64,000 bases of DNA from positions 1 through 64,000 of the forward strand of contig NZ_CATYWO010000002.1 in assembly GCF_958405655.1 (NCBI RefSeq). The letters run 5' to 3'. The translations under genes and the position numbers were made by a program. This document shows, in pieces, positions 54,191-63,026 of the stretch. Each line of letters opens with the position of its first letter. Within the stretch, counting starts at the first letter, position 1. Under the pieces are notes generated by a model. It did not search any database. It was not told the DNA's origin and saw only the letters and a list, made by a program, of their open reading frames with translations. This stretch comes from Ralstonia condita. Its GTDB lineage: Bacteria > Pseudomonadota > Gammaproteobacteria > Burkholderiales > Burkholderiaceae.

Positions 54191-55129
54191 TCAGGCGGCC
54201 AGCTTTTCCACTTCGGCAATGCGCGACACCAGTGCCGACAGCTCGGCCACCTCGGCATCGGTCAGGTCGGTCAGCGGGGCACGCACGGGGCCCGCGTCGC
54301 GGCCGATCACCTTCATGCCGGCTTTGACGATCGACACCGCATAGCCGCGCTTGCGATTGCGCAACTGGATGTACGGCAGCACGAACGCGTTGAGCATCCG
54401 GTAGACCTCGGCCTGGTCCATGGCCCGCACGGCCGCGTAGAAGTCCAGCGCAAACTTGGGCACGAAGTTGAAGATGGCCGACGAATACGTCGTCACGCCC
54501 ATCGTGAGGTAAGGCAGCGCAAAGGTCTCGGCGGTGGGCAAGCCGCCGACGTAGGTGAAGCGGTCGCCCATGCGGGCGTAGATGCGCGTCATCAATTCCA
54601 GGTCGCCCACGCCGTCCTTGAAGCCGACGAGATTGGGGCAGCGGTCGGCCAGGCGCTCAAGATGGTTTTCGTCGAGGATCTGGTTGGCGCGGTTGTAGAC
54701 GATCACGCCCAGCTTCGTCGCTTTGCAGACCTGCTCGACATGCGCGGCGACGCCATCGGCGGAGGCCTCGGTCAGATAAGGCGGCAGCAGCAGGATGCCG
54801 TCGGCGCCGGCGGCTTCGGCGGCCTTGCAGTATTCGATCGATTCCGCCGTACCGCGGCCGGCCGGGGCGATCACCGGGATCTTGCCGGCGGTTTCAGCCA
54901 CGGCGGCGCGCACCACGCGGTCGGTTTCGGCAGCCGTGAGCGAGAAGAATTCACCCGTGCCACCCGCGGCGAACAGGCCCGCGGCATCGTGGCTGAACAG
55001 CCAGTTGAGGTTCGCACGGTATGCCGGTTCATCGAACGACAGATCGGAAGCCTTGAAGTGCGTGACCGGGAACGACAGCAGACCGGAGCCGATCTGTTGG
55101 GCGAATTCTTTGGGCGTGTATCGGGACAT
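54191..55129 (-). CDS. kdgD: 5-dehydro-4-deoxyglucarate dehydratase
   Basis: The 312-residue member of the DHDPS/NAL family has FAAGGTGEFFSLT, GVIVYNRANQ (Tyr) and LVGFKDGVGDLELM (Schiff-base Lys). It dehydrates and decarboxylates 5-dehydro-4-deoxyglucarate to 2,5-dioxovalerate. It is the first gene of the leftward operon, next to the palindromic operator candidate. Confidence 0.95.
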   Translation of the reverse strand: MSRYTPKEFAQQIGSGLLSFPVTHFKASDLSFDEPAYRANLNWLFSHDAAGLFAAGGTGEFFSLTAAETDRVVRAAVAETAGKIPVIAPAGRGTAESIEYCKAAEAAGADGILLLPPYLTEASADGVAAHVEQVCKATKLGVIVYNRANQILDENHLERLADRCPNLVGFKDGVGDLELMTRIYARMGDRFTYVGGLPTAETFALPYLTMGVTTYSSAIFNFVPKFALDFYAAVRAMDQAEVYRMLNAFVLPYIQLRNRKRGYAVSIVKAGMKVIGRDAGPVRAPLTDLTDAEVAELSALVSRIAEVEKLAA

Positions 55130-55478
55130 GTCTCGCTCTGCCTGATGCAGTGATGAAGATGTTGTTGGTGAGCGGAATTTTGCCTCCCGATTAATTCAAG
55201 TCCAAACCAACTACTATCTCGATCAATACAAGTCTTGTATTGATACAGGGTCTTCCCTAATCCGGGCTTTGGCTCCTGCGGGCGCGCATGACGTGGCGGC
55301 CGCCTGGTTCAGAGTCGCGGCGTCAGAAGGCCCGCCCGACTTCTGCGCTTTTCGTGGATACGCCCGGTGCCTGATGCTCGTTGTTGGCCCTTCCGGCTGA
55401 CCCGCGAGCTGAGTCTTGCACCGGCGATCTTTCCCATTCAAGATAAGCGGCGGCTCCATCCATACAGGTTTTGAATCG
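55130..55478. promoter_or_regulatory. Divergent promoter region of the uronate operon
   Basis: This 349-bp region separates kdgD from the LysR gene. The main feature is the palindrome at 55222-55244, near an AT-rich stretch (55186-55246). Other open frames here are not protein-like. Confidence 0.7.
55222..55244. promoter_or_regulatory. Perfect 23-bp palindrome, probable LysR-type operator
   Basis: ATCAATACAAG (55222-55232) and CTTGTATTGAT (55234-55244) are exact inverted copies around a single T. It contains ATAC-N7-GTAT, fitting the T-N11-A LysR pattern. It is 93 bp upstream of kdgD and 235 bp upstream of the LysR start, in the expected place for control of the uronate operon by the neighbouring LysR protein. 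Confidence 0.8.
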
Positions 55479-56375
55479 ATGTTCGAACTCAGCCAGCTCC
55501 GCTGCTTCGTCGCCGTGGCCGAAGAACTGCACTTCGGACGGGCGGCCGAGCGCCTGCACATGACGCAGCCGCCGCTGTCACGCCAGGTGCGCCTGCTCGA
55601 ACATCAGGTCGGCACGGAGCTGCTGGAGCGCAACAGCCGCTCCGTCAAGCTGACGGCGGCGGGGCGCAGTTTTCTGCCCGATGCGTCGCGCATCCTGCGC
55701 CTGGCCGATGAGGCGGCGGCCACGGCCCGGCGCGTGGCAACCGGCGCGGCGGGCCAACTGGCGATCGGGTTTACCGCGTCGGTCGGCTACGGGAAATTGC
55801 CTTCGCTGGTGAGTGCCGTGCGTGCTGCCTCGCCCGGCGTGCGATTGACGCTCAAGGAGATGGTGAGCGGCGCGCAACTCTCGGCGCTGGATGCGCGCGA
55901 AATCGACGTCGGCCTGCTGCGCCCGCCGGTGGAGCACGGCGAACTGATTGCCGTACCGTGCTCGCAGGAAGCGCTGGTGATCGCCCTGCCGGAAGCGGTA
56001 GCCGACAACTGGCCGCAACGCCCCAGCCTGCGCGATTGCGAGGGCCAGCCGCTGCTCATGTATTCGCCATACGAGGCACGCTATTTCCACCAGATGGTGA
56101 GTAGCCTGTTCGAGCGCGCCGAGGTGTTGCCCGACATCGTTGAATACGTCAGCCAGATCCACTCGATGCTGGCGCTGGTGCGTGCGGGTATCGGCGTGGC
56201 GCTCATCCCGGCAGCGGCGGCCATGCTGCACTTCGAGGGCGTCGTCTACCGCCCGGTGCGCACCACGCCGGCCAAGCCGGTCGAACTCTGGATGGCCTAT
56301 CGGAAAGACAACGACAACCCCGTGTTCAACCTGCTCAAGACGGTGCTGCACAACGCGCTTGCCGAGGGGCGCTGA
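55479..56375 (+). CDS. LysR-family regulator of the uronate/aldarate operon
   Basis: The 298-residue protein starts at ATG 55479 (MFELSQLRCFVAVAEELHFGR). Residues 1-60 are the LysR helix-turn-helix (HFGRAAERLHMTQPPLSRQV), followed by a periplasmic-binding-type effector domain. It is divergent from kdgD with the operator palindrome between. It most likely activates the operon in response to an aldarate or keto-sugar acid; the ligand is not known. Confidence 0.92.
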   Translation: MFELSQLRCFVAVAEELHFGRAAERLHMTQPPLSRQVRLLEHQVGTELLERNSRSVKLTAAGRSFLPDASRILRLADEAAATARRVATGAAGQLAIGFTASVGYGKLPSLVSAVRAASPGVRLTLKEMVSGAQLSALDAREIDVGLLRPPVEHGELIAVPCSQEALVIALPEAVADNWPQRPSLRDCEGQPLLMYSPYEARYFHQMVSSLFERAEVLPDIVEYVSQIHSMLALVRAGIGVALIPAAAAMLHFEGVVYRPVRTTPAKPVELWMAYRKDNDNPVFNLLKTVLHNALAEGR

Positions 56376-56429
56376 ACTCACGCGGCATCGCACTTGCTGA
56401 ACCCTGGCGATCCCCACCTGGAGATTGCC

Positions 56430-56795
56430 ATGCCGCAAATACCCCAGAACGTTCGACGCTCCGGCTTGTGGCTCGCCGCGGCAGCCATTGGCTTGACCGC
56501 GGTTGCGCTGCCGCCTCCCGCCCACGGCAAACTGCCGCCACCCACGCCGGCTGAGCAAGCCGCCGCTGCCAAGCAGGCCGAGACGGAGCGCGCACAAAAA
56601 GCGCAAGAGCAGGCCCAGCTGACCGACGTGCAGGACCGTCTGGCGGCGCGCTTTGGCAAGGGTGGCAACAACGCGCCAGACGCCGTCACTCCAGCCACCA
56701 ACCTGCCCAAGAACGTTGCGGAAGCGCCAGGGACCGCTGGCCCGCACGGCGGCTCGCGACCCAGTGCGGAATCCCATTCGGGTAACGCGCGCTAG
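56430..56795 (+). CDS. Small secreted protein of unknown function
   Basis: Starting at ATG 56430 (GGAGAT upstream; an open frame from 56394 is less likely), the 121-residue product has a signal-like segment (GLWLAAAAIGLTAVALPPPAHG), an Ala/Gln/Glu-rich helical part (QAAAAKQAETERAQKAQEQA) and a Gly/Pro/Asn-rich tail. No family is recognised. It may be cotranscribed with the LysR gene 54 bp upstream. Confidence 0.65.
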   Translation: MPQIPQNVRRSGLWLAAAAIGLTAVALPPPAHGKLPPPTPAEQAAAAKQAETERAQKAQEQAQLTDVQDRLAARFGKGGNNAPDAVTPATNLPKNVAEAPGTAGPHGGSRPSAESHSGNAR

Positions 56796-57110
56796 GCCAC
56801 AAGCGCAAACGTGCGCGTCAAAAGTGGAGGCCCCCCTGAGCAGTTTCGGCCCTTGCCGAAATACGGCCCCCCACGTTGACCTCGCATCGATCGAGCCGTT
56901 GACCAATCGCGTCCTGCTCGATCACGCAGCCGAGGCAGGAGACGCCGGTGTGCCGCTGTCCATCATCAGCGGCGGCGGTGCAGCCGCATCCACCCGCGAG
57001 AGAACGACTTCGTGCTGCTCGCCGTCGCCCGCACGGCACTTGGGGTTTAGGTAGACGCCACCAACCAACTCCAGCAAGATGTGCAAGACCCCTACATCAG
57101 GAACCTCTCG
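56796..57110. other. 315-bp gap with an inverted repeat; possible mobile-element remnant
   Basis: No convincing gene is seen. A perfect hairpin, TTTCGGC (56845-56851)/GCCGAAA (56856-56862) with a CCTT loop, is flanked by GTGGAGGCCCCC on the left and GGCCCCCCAC on the right. This layout reminds me of ends of IS21-like elements, but I cannot confirm it. The dioxygenase promoter must lie in the right part. Confidence 0.4.
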
Positions 57111-57758
57111 ATGAGCACGTCTGCCCTCGCTGCCGTTTCCGCTGAGGCCCCCGCAGAACCGCAGTCCATCGCGCCGCTGCGTGATTTCGTGACGGCGCTG
57201 TCGCGCCTGCTGGATCAGCAGCCGACCGAAGCCGAAATCCTCTCGCGCGCCGGCACCCTGCTCGGTGCGCTTGTATCCCGCGACGACTGGCTACCCGTCG
57301 AATACGCACAGCCGCACCCCGAACACTTCCAGCAGTTCCTGCTGCATGCCGATTCGGGCGAGCGCTTTTCCATCGTCAGCTTCGTCTGGGGCCCGGGCCA
57401 GCGCACGCCCATTCACGACCACACCACGTGGGGCCTGATCGGCATGTTGCGCGGCGCCGAATATTCGCAACCGTTCAAGCTCGACGCACAGGGCAAACCC
57501 CATGCCGACGGCCCGGCCATCCGCCTGGAGCCGGGTGCTGTCGAACACGTCTCGCCGCGCGTGGGTGACATCCACCGCGTACACAATGCCTTTGACGATC
57601 GCACGTCGATCAGCATCCACGTATACGGCGGCAACATCGGCGGCATCCAACGCTCGGTCTACACGGAAGACGGCGAGCGCAAGCCGTTCATTTCGGGTTA
57701 CTCGAACACGCATCTGCCCAATCTCTGGGATCGCTCCAAGGACGCGCCTGCATCATGA
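57111..57758 (+). CDS. Cysteine dioxygenase-family thiol dioxygenase
   Basis: Starting at ATG 57111 (AGGAA upstream), the 215-residue cupin has TPIHDHTTWGLIGMLRG with His102 and His104, and DIHRVHNAFDD with a third His, the non-heme iron triad of cysteine-dioxygenase-type enzymes. The substrate may be cysteine or 3-mercaptopropionate; bacterial members of this subgroup can use either. It overlaps the rhodanese gene by 4 bp (ATGA), pointing to joint sulfur oxidation/transfer work. Confidence 0.88.
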   Translation: MSTSALAAVSAEAPAEPQSIAPLRDFVTALSRLLDQQPTEAEILSRAGTLLGALVSRDDWLPVEYAQPHPEHFQQFLLHADSGERFSIVSFVWGPGQRTPIHDHTTWGLIGMLRGAEYSQPFKLDAQGKPHADGPAIRLEPGAVEHVSPRVGDIHRVHNAFDDRTSISIHVYGGNIGGIQRSVYTEDGERKPFISGYSNTHLPNLWDRSKDAPAS

Positions 57759-59395
57759 GCTTCGTCACCGACACGACTGAATCGCCCGTTGCCGCTCCAC
57801 TTGCGGACACGCACGTGCCCACACTGTCCTACGCCGACGTGCGCGCCACCCTGCTCGCCCGCAAGGAGGTCGCGCTGCTCGACGTGCGGGAAGAAGACCC
57901 GTACGCCCAGGCGCATCCGCTGTGGGCGGCGAACCTGCCGCTTTCGCGCCTGGAGCTGGAGGCGTGGTCGCGCATTCCGCGCCGCGATACGTTGATCGTG
58001 GTGTACGGCGAGCACGACGGCGTGGACCTCGCCGCGCGCGCTGCCGCCAGGCTCGTCAAGCTCGGCTATACGCGCGTGTATCTGCTCGAAGGCGGACTCG
58101 ACGGCTGGCGTGCGGCCGGCGGCGAGGTCTTCCAGGACGTGAACGTACCGAGCAAGGCCTTCGGTGAATACGTGGAGGCACACCGCCATACGCCGTCGTT
58201 CAGCGCGCAGGAAGTCAAGGCGCTGATCGACGCCAGGCGCGATGTGGTCATCGTCGATGCGCGCCGCTATGAAGAGTTTCAGACCATGAGCATCCCCACG
58301 GCGACCAGCGTGCCGGGCGCCGAACTGGTGTTGCGCATCCGCGAGCTGGCGCCAGACCCGAGCACGCAGGTCATCGTCAATTGCGCGGGGCGCACACGCA
58401 GCATCATCGGCACGCAATCGCTCGTGAATGCCGGTATTCCCAACCCGGTGGCGGCACTGCGCAACGGCACCATCGGCTGGCTGCTGGCGGATCAGGCATT
58501 GGACCATGGGGCCAGCCGCCGGCACCCGCTGGACGTGTCCGCCAAAACGCGCGCGCAGGCGCAAGCCGATGCGCGTGCCGTGGCCGAACGCGCCAACGTA
58601 CCGCGCATTGCGCTGGCTGACGTGGCCAAACTCGAGGCGCCGGACCGCACGCTCTACAAGCTCGACGTACGCACGCCCGAGGAGTACGCCGCGGGCCACC
58701 TGCCCGGCTTTGCCAGTGCGCCCGGCGGGCAGCTCGTGCAGGAAACCGATCATACGGCCGCCGTGCGCGGCGCCCGCATTGTTCTGGCCGATGACGATGG
58801 CGTGCGTGCCGACATGTCGGCCTCGTGGCTCGCGCAGATGGGCTGGGAGGTCTATGTCGTTGATCCGGTCTGCGCCAGCGAGCGCAGCGTCACCGGTGCA
58901 TGGCAGCCGCCGGCTCCCCAGCCGCCTGCCGTACGCACCATCGACGCCCGCGCCCTGGCCGGCTGGCTGGAAGCCGGTGACACGGCCGTCATCGATGTCA
59001 CGCGCAGCGCCCATTACGTTGCGCGGCACATTCCGGGCGCGTGGTTTGCCGTGCGTTCCGACCTGCGCGCCGCGCTCACGCGCATTCCGGCGGCACGCCG
59101 CTACGTGGTCACCTGCGGCTCCAGCCAGCTCGCCCGCTTTGCCGCCGTCGACCTTGCCGAGCTGACGCCGGCCGAAGTGTGGGTGCTGGACGGTGGCACT
59201 GCGGCATGGGTCGCTGCCGGCCTGCCGGTTGAAACCGGCGAATCCCGCCTGGCCTCAAATCGCATCGACCGCTACCGCCGTCCGTATGAAGGCACCAGCG
59301 CGCCGCGCGCCGCGATGCAGGCCTATCTCGATTGGGAATTCGGGCTGGTCGAGCAATTGCAACGGGATGGAACACACGGGTTCCGGGTGATCTGA
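57755..59395 (+). CDS. Four-domain rhodanese-like sulfurtransferase
   Basis: The 546-residue protein has four rhodanese domains at about 20-125, 150-250, 290-370 and 395-495. Domain 2 (VNCAGRTRS, Cys210) and domain 4 (VTCGSSQLA, Cys454) keep the active-site Cys. Domain 1 (VVYGEHDG) and domain 3 (VLADDDG) lack it. This looks like two tandem inactive-active pairs, similar to the classical two-domain rhodanese layout repeated twice. It likely handles sulfane sulfur together with the thiol dioxygenase coupled to it. Confidence 0.9.
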   Translation: MSFVTDTTESPVAAPLADTHVPTLSYADVRATLLARKEVALLDVREEDPYAQAHPLWAANLPLSRLELEAWSRIPRRDTLIVVYGEHDGVDLAARAAARLVKLGYTRVYLLEGGLDGWRAAGGEVFQDVNVPSKAFGEYVEAHRHTPSFSAQEVKALIDARRDVVIVDARRYEEFQTMSIPTATSVPGAELVLRIRELAPDPSTQVIVNCAGRTRSIIGTQSLVNAGIPNPVAALRNGTIGWLLADQALDHGASRRHPLDVSAKTRAQAQADARAVAERANVPRIALADVAKLEAPDRTLYKLDVRTPEEYAAGHLPGFASAPGGQLVQETDHTAAVRGARIVLADDDGVRADMSASWLAQMGWEVYVVDPVCASERSVTGAWQPPAPQPPAVRTIDARALAGWLEAGDTAVIDVTRSAHYVARHIPGAWFAVRSDLRAALTRIPAARRYVVTCGSSQLARFAAVDLAELTPAEVWVLDGGTAAWVAAGLPVETGESRLASNRIDRYRRPYEGTSAPRAAMQAYLDWEFGLVEQLQRDGTHGFRVI

Positions 59396-59494
59396 CGGGC
59401 TCCACCGCGCCTGGAATCCGGTGGTGCGCGTTTGCCGCGTCGACATGCCGTCGTTCCGCACGCCGTTATGGGCGTGCTTGCTAACGCCACTCAC

Positions 59495-59520
59495 AACGAG
59501 CGATAGCAAAACTCGTTTTG
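59495..59520 (+). terminator. Possible weak terminator after the rhodanese gene
   Basis: AACGAG (59495-59500) and CTCGTT (59512-59517) form a 6-bp stem with an 11-nt loop followed by TTTG, 100 bp after the rhodanese stop. The stem is short and the loop large, so termination here is only possible. Confidence 0.35.
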
Positions 59521-59571
59521 CGCCCTACGTCACCTTGAGTAGCATCGGGGCTTGCTAGCCGAGGCCCCGCC

Positions 59572-60447
59572 ATGTCCCCCTTCATCGCCCTGTGCCTGCT
59601 CATCACCTACGTGGTGTGGGGCACCACCTATCTCGCCATCCGCTTTGCGCTGACCGACCTGCCCCCCTTCCTGATGATGGGCTCGCGGTTCGTGGCGGCT
59701 GCACTGCTGCTCGCGCCGGTGGTCATGCTGCGCCAGCGCGAAAGGCCGAGCGCGCGCCAGGTGCGCAACTGTGCGGTGATCGGCGGGTTCATGCTGGTGG
59801 GCGGTATGGGCATGACCGCGGTGGCCGAGCAAACGATTTCTTCCGGTGCCACGACGGTGATGATTGCGTCGATGCCGCTGTTCTCGACGCTGTGGACGCT
59901 GCTCGCGGGCGGGCGCCTGCGCGTGTACGAGATGGCCGCCATCGGGCTGGGCACCGTCGGGATTGCCGTGTTGTTCCGTGGGGCGGAGTTTCAGGCCAGT
60001 ACCGTGGGCGTGCTGGCGTTGACCACCGCCATTGCCTCGTGGTCGTTCGGCTCGCAACTCTCCAAGCGTCTCGATATGCCCAAGGGCATGACCGCATTCG
60101 TGCTCGAGATGACCTTTGGCGGTGTGGCACTGCTGCTGCTCAGCCGGATCGCGGGGGAAACATGGCCGACGCACATCGGCACGCATTCCGCGCTGGCGTG
60201 GGGCTACCTCGTGGTGTTCGGCTCCGCGATTGCCTTCACGGCGTACATGGCGCTAGTGGAACGCGTCTCCACCGTCATGGCGACCAGCTATGTCTACGTC
60301 AACCCACCCATCGCCCTGCTCATGGGCGCATGGCTGGCCGACGAGCGCGTCGCGCCGCAGACGCTGGGCGCCACGGGCATCATCCTGGCGGCAGTGGTGG
60401 TGCTCACGGCGGGCGCCACGCGCGCAACCCGGCGGGCCGCGGCCTGA
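59572..60447 (+). CDS. EamA/DMT family transporter (drug/metabolite exporter)
   Basis: The 291-residue protein has eight to ten predicted helices in two EamA repeats; TYVVWGTTYLAIRFALTD opens the first and AFTAYMALVERVSTVMATSYVYVNP lies in the second, both typical of RhaT/YedA-like exporters. The substrate is unknown. It stands alone on the plus strand and converges with the GGDEF-EAL gene, 6 bp apart. Confidence 0.9.
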   Translation: MSPFIALCLLITYVVWGTTYLAIRFALTDLPPFLMMGSRFVAAALLLAPVVMLRQRERPSARQVRNCAVIGGFMLVGGMGMTAVAEQTISSGATTVMIASMPLFSTLWTLLAGGRLRVYEMAAIGLGTVGIAVLFRGAEFQASTVGVLALTTAIASWSFGSQLSKRLDMPKGMTAFVLEMTFGGVALLLLSRIAGETWPTHIGTHSALAWGYLVVFGSAIAFTAYMALVERVSTVMATSYVYVNPPIALLMGAWLADERVAPQTLGATGIILAAVVVLTAGATRATRRAAA

Positions 60448-60453
60448 GCGCGG

Positions 60454-62460
60454 CTAACCCGCGAGCGAGGACGGCAGCGCATTGGCCGGCACGATCTCAT
60501 CGTCCAGCAGCTCTGTGGGCGCGTCCGCGCCGCTGTCCAGCCGCTTGATCCATGCCATCAACGGATCGGCCTGCAACGGGCGCGAGAACAGGTAGCCCTG
60601 CCCCAGGTCACAGCCGGCCCCGCGCAGCAGCATCAGCTGCTCGGGGTCTTCCACGCCTTCGGCCACCACCTCCATGTTCAGGCTATGGGCCATGGCGATG
60701 ACCGCGCTGGCAATGGCCTCGCCATCGCCGGGCATCCGCTGTACGAAACTGCGATCGATCTTGAGCTTCTGGATCGGGAAGCGCTGCAGATACGCCAGCG
60801 ATGAATAGCCGGTGCCGAAATCGTCGATCGACAGGCTGATGCCTGCCGCGTGCAGGGCCTCCAGCAGCGCGATGTTGGCCTCGATGTCTTCCATCAGCAC
60901 GCTCTCGGTAATCTCCAACTCCAGCAAGTGTGGCGGCAGGCCGGTCTCCTGAAGAATGTCCAGCACGTTCTTGACCAGCGCGGGGTCGCGCGCCTGACGT
61001 GCCGAGAGATTGACCGACACGCGCAGCGTGGCTTCTTCCTCGCGCATCCAGCGCGCGGCTTGCAGGCACGCCGTTCGCAGCACCCAGAGGCCCAGCGGGA
61101 CGATCAGGCCGGTCTCTTCCGCCACGGCAATGAATTCGCCGGGGCCGATGATGCCAACCTCGGGATGGCGCCAGCGCACCAGCGCCTCCACCCCATGCAC
61201 GTGCGACGCCCCCAGCGACGTGCTGCCCTCCGCCAGCGCCTGCAGGCGTACCTGCGGTTGATACGTCAGCAACAGCTCCTCACGATCCAGCGCACGGCGC
61301 AGGTCGGCTTCAACGCGCAGACGTCGGCGCGCCTGCTGGTCCATCTCCGACGTGAAGCTCGAAGCCGCGTTCTTGCCGTGATTCTTGGCGTAGTACATCG
61401 CCGTATCGGCATTGCGGGTCAGCGTCTGAACATCGCGTGCATCGTGCGGATACAGGCTGACCCCCACGCTGGCGGTGACATAGATCTGGTGCAGGTCCAG
61501 CGCAAACGGCGCCGCCAGCGCGGCCAGAATGCGCTTGGCCAGGCCGTCGGCAATGGTGCTGGCTTCAGATTGGGCGATCTGGGCGCGTCCGGACAGCTCC
61601 GCGATGACCGCAAACTCGTCGCCCCCGATGCGGCACAGCACGGCCCGCAGGTTGGCCTGCTCGATCACGTCATTCAGGCGCCGCGCCACCTGGCGGAGCA
61701 GGCGATCGCCGTTGTTGTGGCCCAGCGTGTCGTTGACCACCTTGAAGTTGTCGAGATCGAGCAAGAGCAGCCCGACAGCTCCTGCCTGGCCCGCCCGCCG
61801 GAGCGACACCTGCAAGCGCTCGTTGAAGGCGTGGCGGTTGGGCAGTTCCGTTACCGAGTCGATGTGCGCGAGGTAGTCCAGGTGGGCCTCGGCCTGCAGC
61901 ACCGCACGGCGCATGCGCGCAATCACCAGATACGCAAGCCCCATCGCGCCGATGCCCACGGACACCGTCAGGACCGCATAGCCGAGCAGTTGCATGTAAA
62001 GCTCGCGCAGGCTGGAGCGGATGACCACATAGCCGATCACGCGGCGCTCGGACTCCACCGGCTCCACGACATCGAGCGTCGTCAGCGTGGACTCATGGGC
62101 GTCACGCAGCATGGCCGCATCGGGCGCCTGCACGGGGTCTGCATCGCCGTGCTGGTAAAGCGCCAGCGGCTTGCGCAGCGCGGAAAATATGCCAGCTGCC
62201 CGCAGCGATGGTGAAGCCTCCAGCGCAGCAAGCGTCTCCTCTGCGGCGTGCCGGTCATTGAACAGCAGCGCTGCGACGCTGTTGGCGCCGATGATGCGCG
62301 CCTGCACATGCACGTCGCGCACCAGCGAGGCATGCAGCGCGATGAACTGGAACAGGATCAGCAGAATGCCCGCGATGGTCAGCGCCGCGCCTGCCCCGGC
62401 CATGTTGGCGCGCACCACGGTATGACCGAGCCGCGGCCGATGCGACAGCGGAAGATTCAT
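60454..62460 (-). CDS. Membrane GGDEF-EAL cyclic-di-GMP enzyme with CHASE8-like sensor
   Basis: The 668-residue protein has an N-terminal helix (GAALTIAGILLILFQFIALH), a periplasmic region and a second helix near 160-180, consistent with a CHASE8-type sensor. The GGDEF motif (RIGGDEFAVIAEL) is intact; no RxxD inhibitory site precedes it. The EAL domain keeps EALVRWRHP, LEITESVLME, IDDFGTGYSSL, KIDRSFV, AEGVED and GQGY, so both synthesis and hydrolysis look possible. It overlaps the YfiR gene by 4 bp. The YfiN relation is through the sensor; YfiN itself lacks EAL. Confidence 0.93.
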   Translation of the reverse strand: MNLPLSHRPRLGHTVVRANMAGAGAALTIAGILLILFQFIALHASLVRDVHVQARIIGANSVAALLFNDRHAAEETLAALEASPSLRAAGIFSALRKPLALYQHGDADPVQAPDAAMLRDAHESTLTTLDVVEPVESERRVIGYVVIRSSLRELYMQLLGYAVLTVSVGIGAMGLAYLVIARMRRAVLQAEAHLDYLAHIDSVTELPNRHAFNERLQVSLRRAGQAGAVGLLLLDLDNFKVVNDTLGHNNGDRLLRQVARRLNDVIEQANLRAVLCRIGGDEFAVIAELSGRAQIAQSEASTIADGLAKRILAALAAPFALDLHQIYVTASVGVSLYPHDARDVQTLTRNADTAMYYAKNHGKNAASSFTSEMDQQARRRLRVEADLRRALDREELLLTYQPQVRLQALAEGSTSLGASHVHGVEALVRWRHPEVGIIGPGEFIAVAEETGLIVPLGLWVLRTACLQAARWMREEEATLRVSVNLSARQARDPALVKNVLDILQETGLPPHLLELEITESVLMEDIEANIALLEALHAAGISLSIDDFGTGYSSLAYLQRFPIQKLKIDRSFVQRMPGDGEAIASAVIAMAHSLNMEVVAEGVEDPEQLMLLRGAGCDLGQGYLFSRPLQADPLMAWIKRLDSGADAPTELLDDEIVPANALPSSLAG

Positions 62461-63026
62461 TGCACGCTCCTTGCCAGGCGCAGCAGCTGGGAGCTGATAT
62501 CGAGGTGGGCTTGCCGCGCGGCGGCGGCATCGATGTCGAACACCACGCGGTTGTCCTGCAACGCCAGCGCGACGATCGGCCCGGCACCTCCGCCAGTGCG
62601 CACGGCCTTGCCGGTATCGGAAACCGTCAAGACGGGCGTCGCGGCGTCGAGCGGCACCGTGCCCACGTGGTCATCGATTACCAGCACATGGCAGCCGGCA
62701 ACGCTGCCGTTGTCGATCGATCGGATTTGGAGCCTGTGTCCGCGCACGGATTTTCCTGTCAGTTTTTGCAAGGCGGCTCGCAATGGGTGGTCTGGACTCA
62801 CGCAAAGCACCATTGGAGCATCACCGGCTATTGCACCTGCTGGCCAGGTGGTGAACAACGCAAAGTTGTAGATGAAGGCCGCCTTGACCTCCACCTCGCT
62901 GGCCTGCATCTGCGCGTGAGCCACGCGCACCCATACTGCCCCGGCAAGCACGATGCCCAGGAAGGCACACAGCCTGCGGGGGCGAGGCCAAAAGAGAGGT
63001 CGAACCCGTCCTCGCAGGGCGCTCAT
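62457..63026 (-). CDS. YfiR family (DUF4154) periplasmic regulator
   Basis: Starting at ATG 63026 (overlapping the receptor stop), the 189-residue protein has a signal/anchor segment (LCAFLGIVLAGAVWVRVAHA) and the YfiR core: VEVKAAFIYNFALFTTWP, VLCVSPDHPL and GCHVLVID. Family members such as YfiR in Pseudomonas hold a diguanylate cyclase partner inactive from the periplasm. Here the partner is the coupled GGDEF-EAL protein. Its likely role is to set c-di-GMP output according to the envelope signal. Confidence 0.9.
   Translation of the reverse strand: MSALRGRVRPLFWPRPRRLCAFLGIVLAGAVWVRVAHAQMQASEVEVKAAFIYNFALFTTWPAGAIAGDAPMVLCVSPDHPLRAALQKLTGKSVRGHRLQIRSIDNGSVAGCHVLVIDDHVGTVPLDAATPVLTVSDTGKAVRTGGGAGPIVALALQDNRVVFDIDAAAARQAHLDISSQLLRLARSVQ

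Noticed and set aside
52382..55153. Plus-strand open frame of about 920 codons opposite the aldehyde dehydrogenase and kdgD genes
   Set aside because: It mirrors conserved genes on the other strand and has no recognisable motif or ribosome site.
56818..57054. Short frames in the gap before the thiol dioxygenase as an IS21 transposase fragment
   Set aside because: Translations on either strand show no transposase motif; only the inverted repeat remains suggestive.
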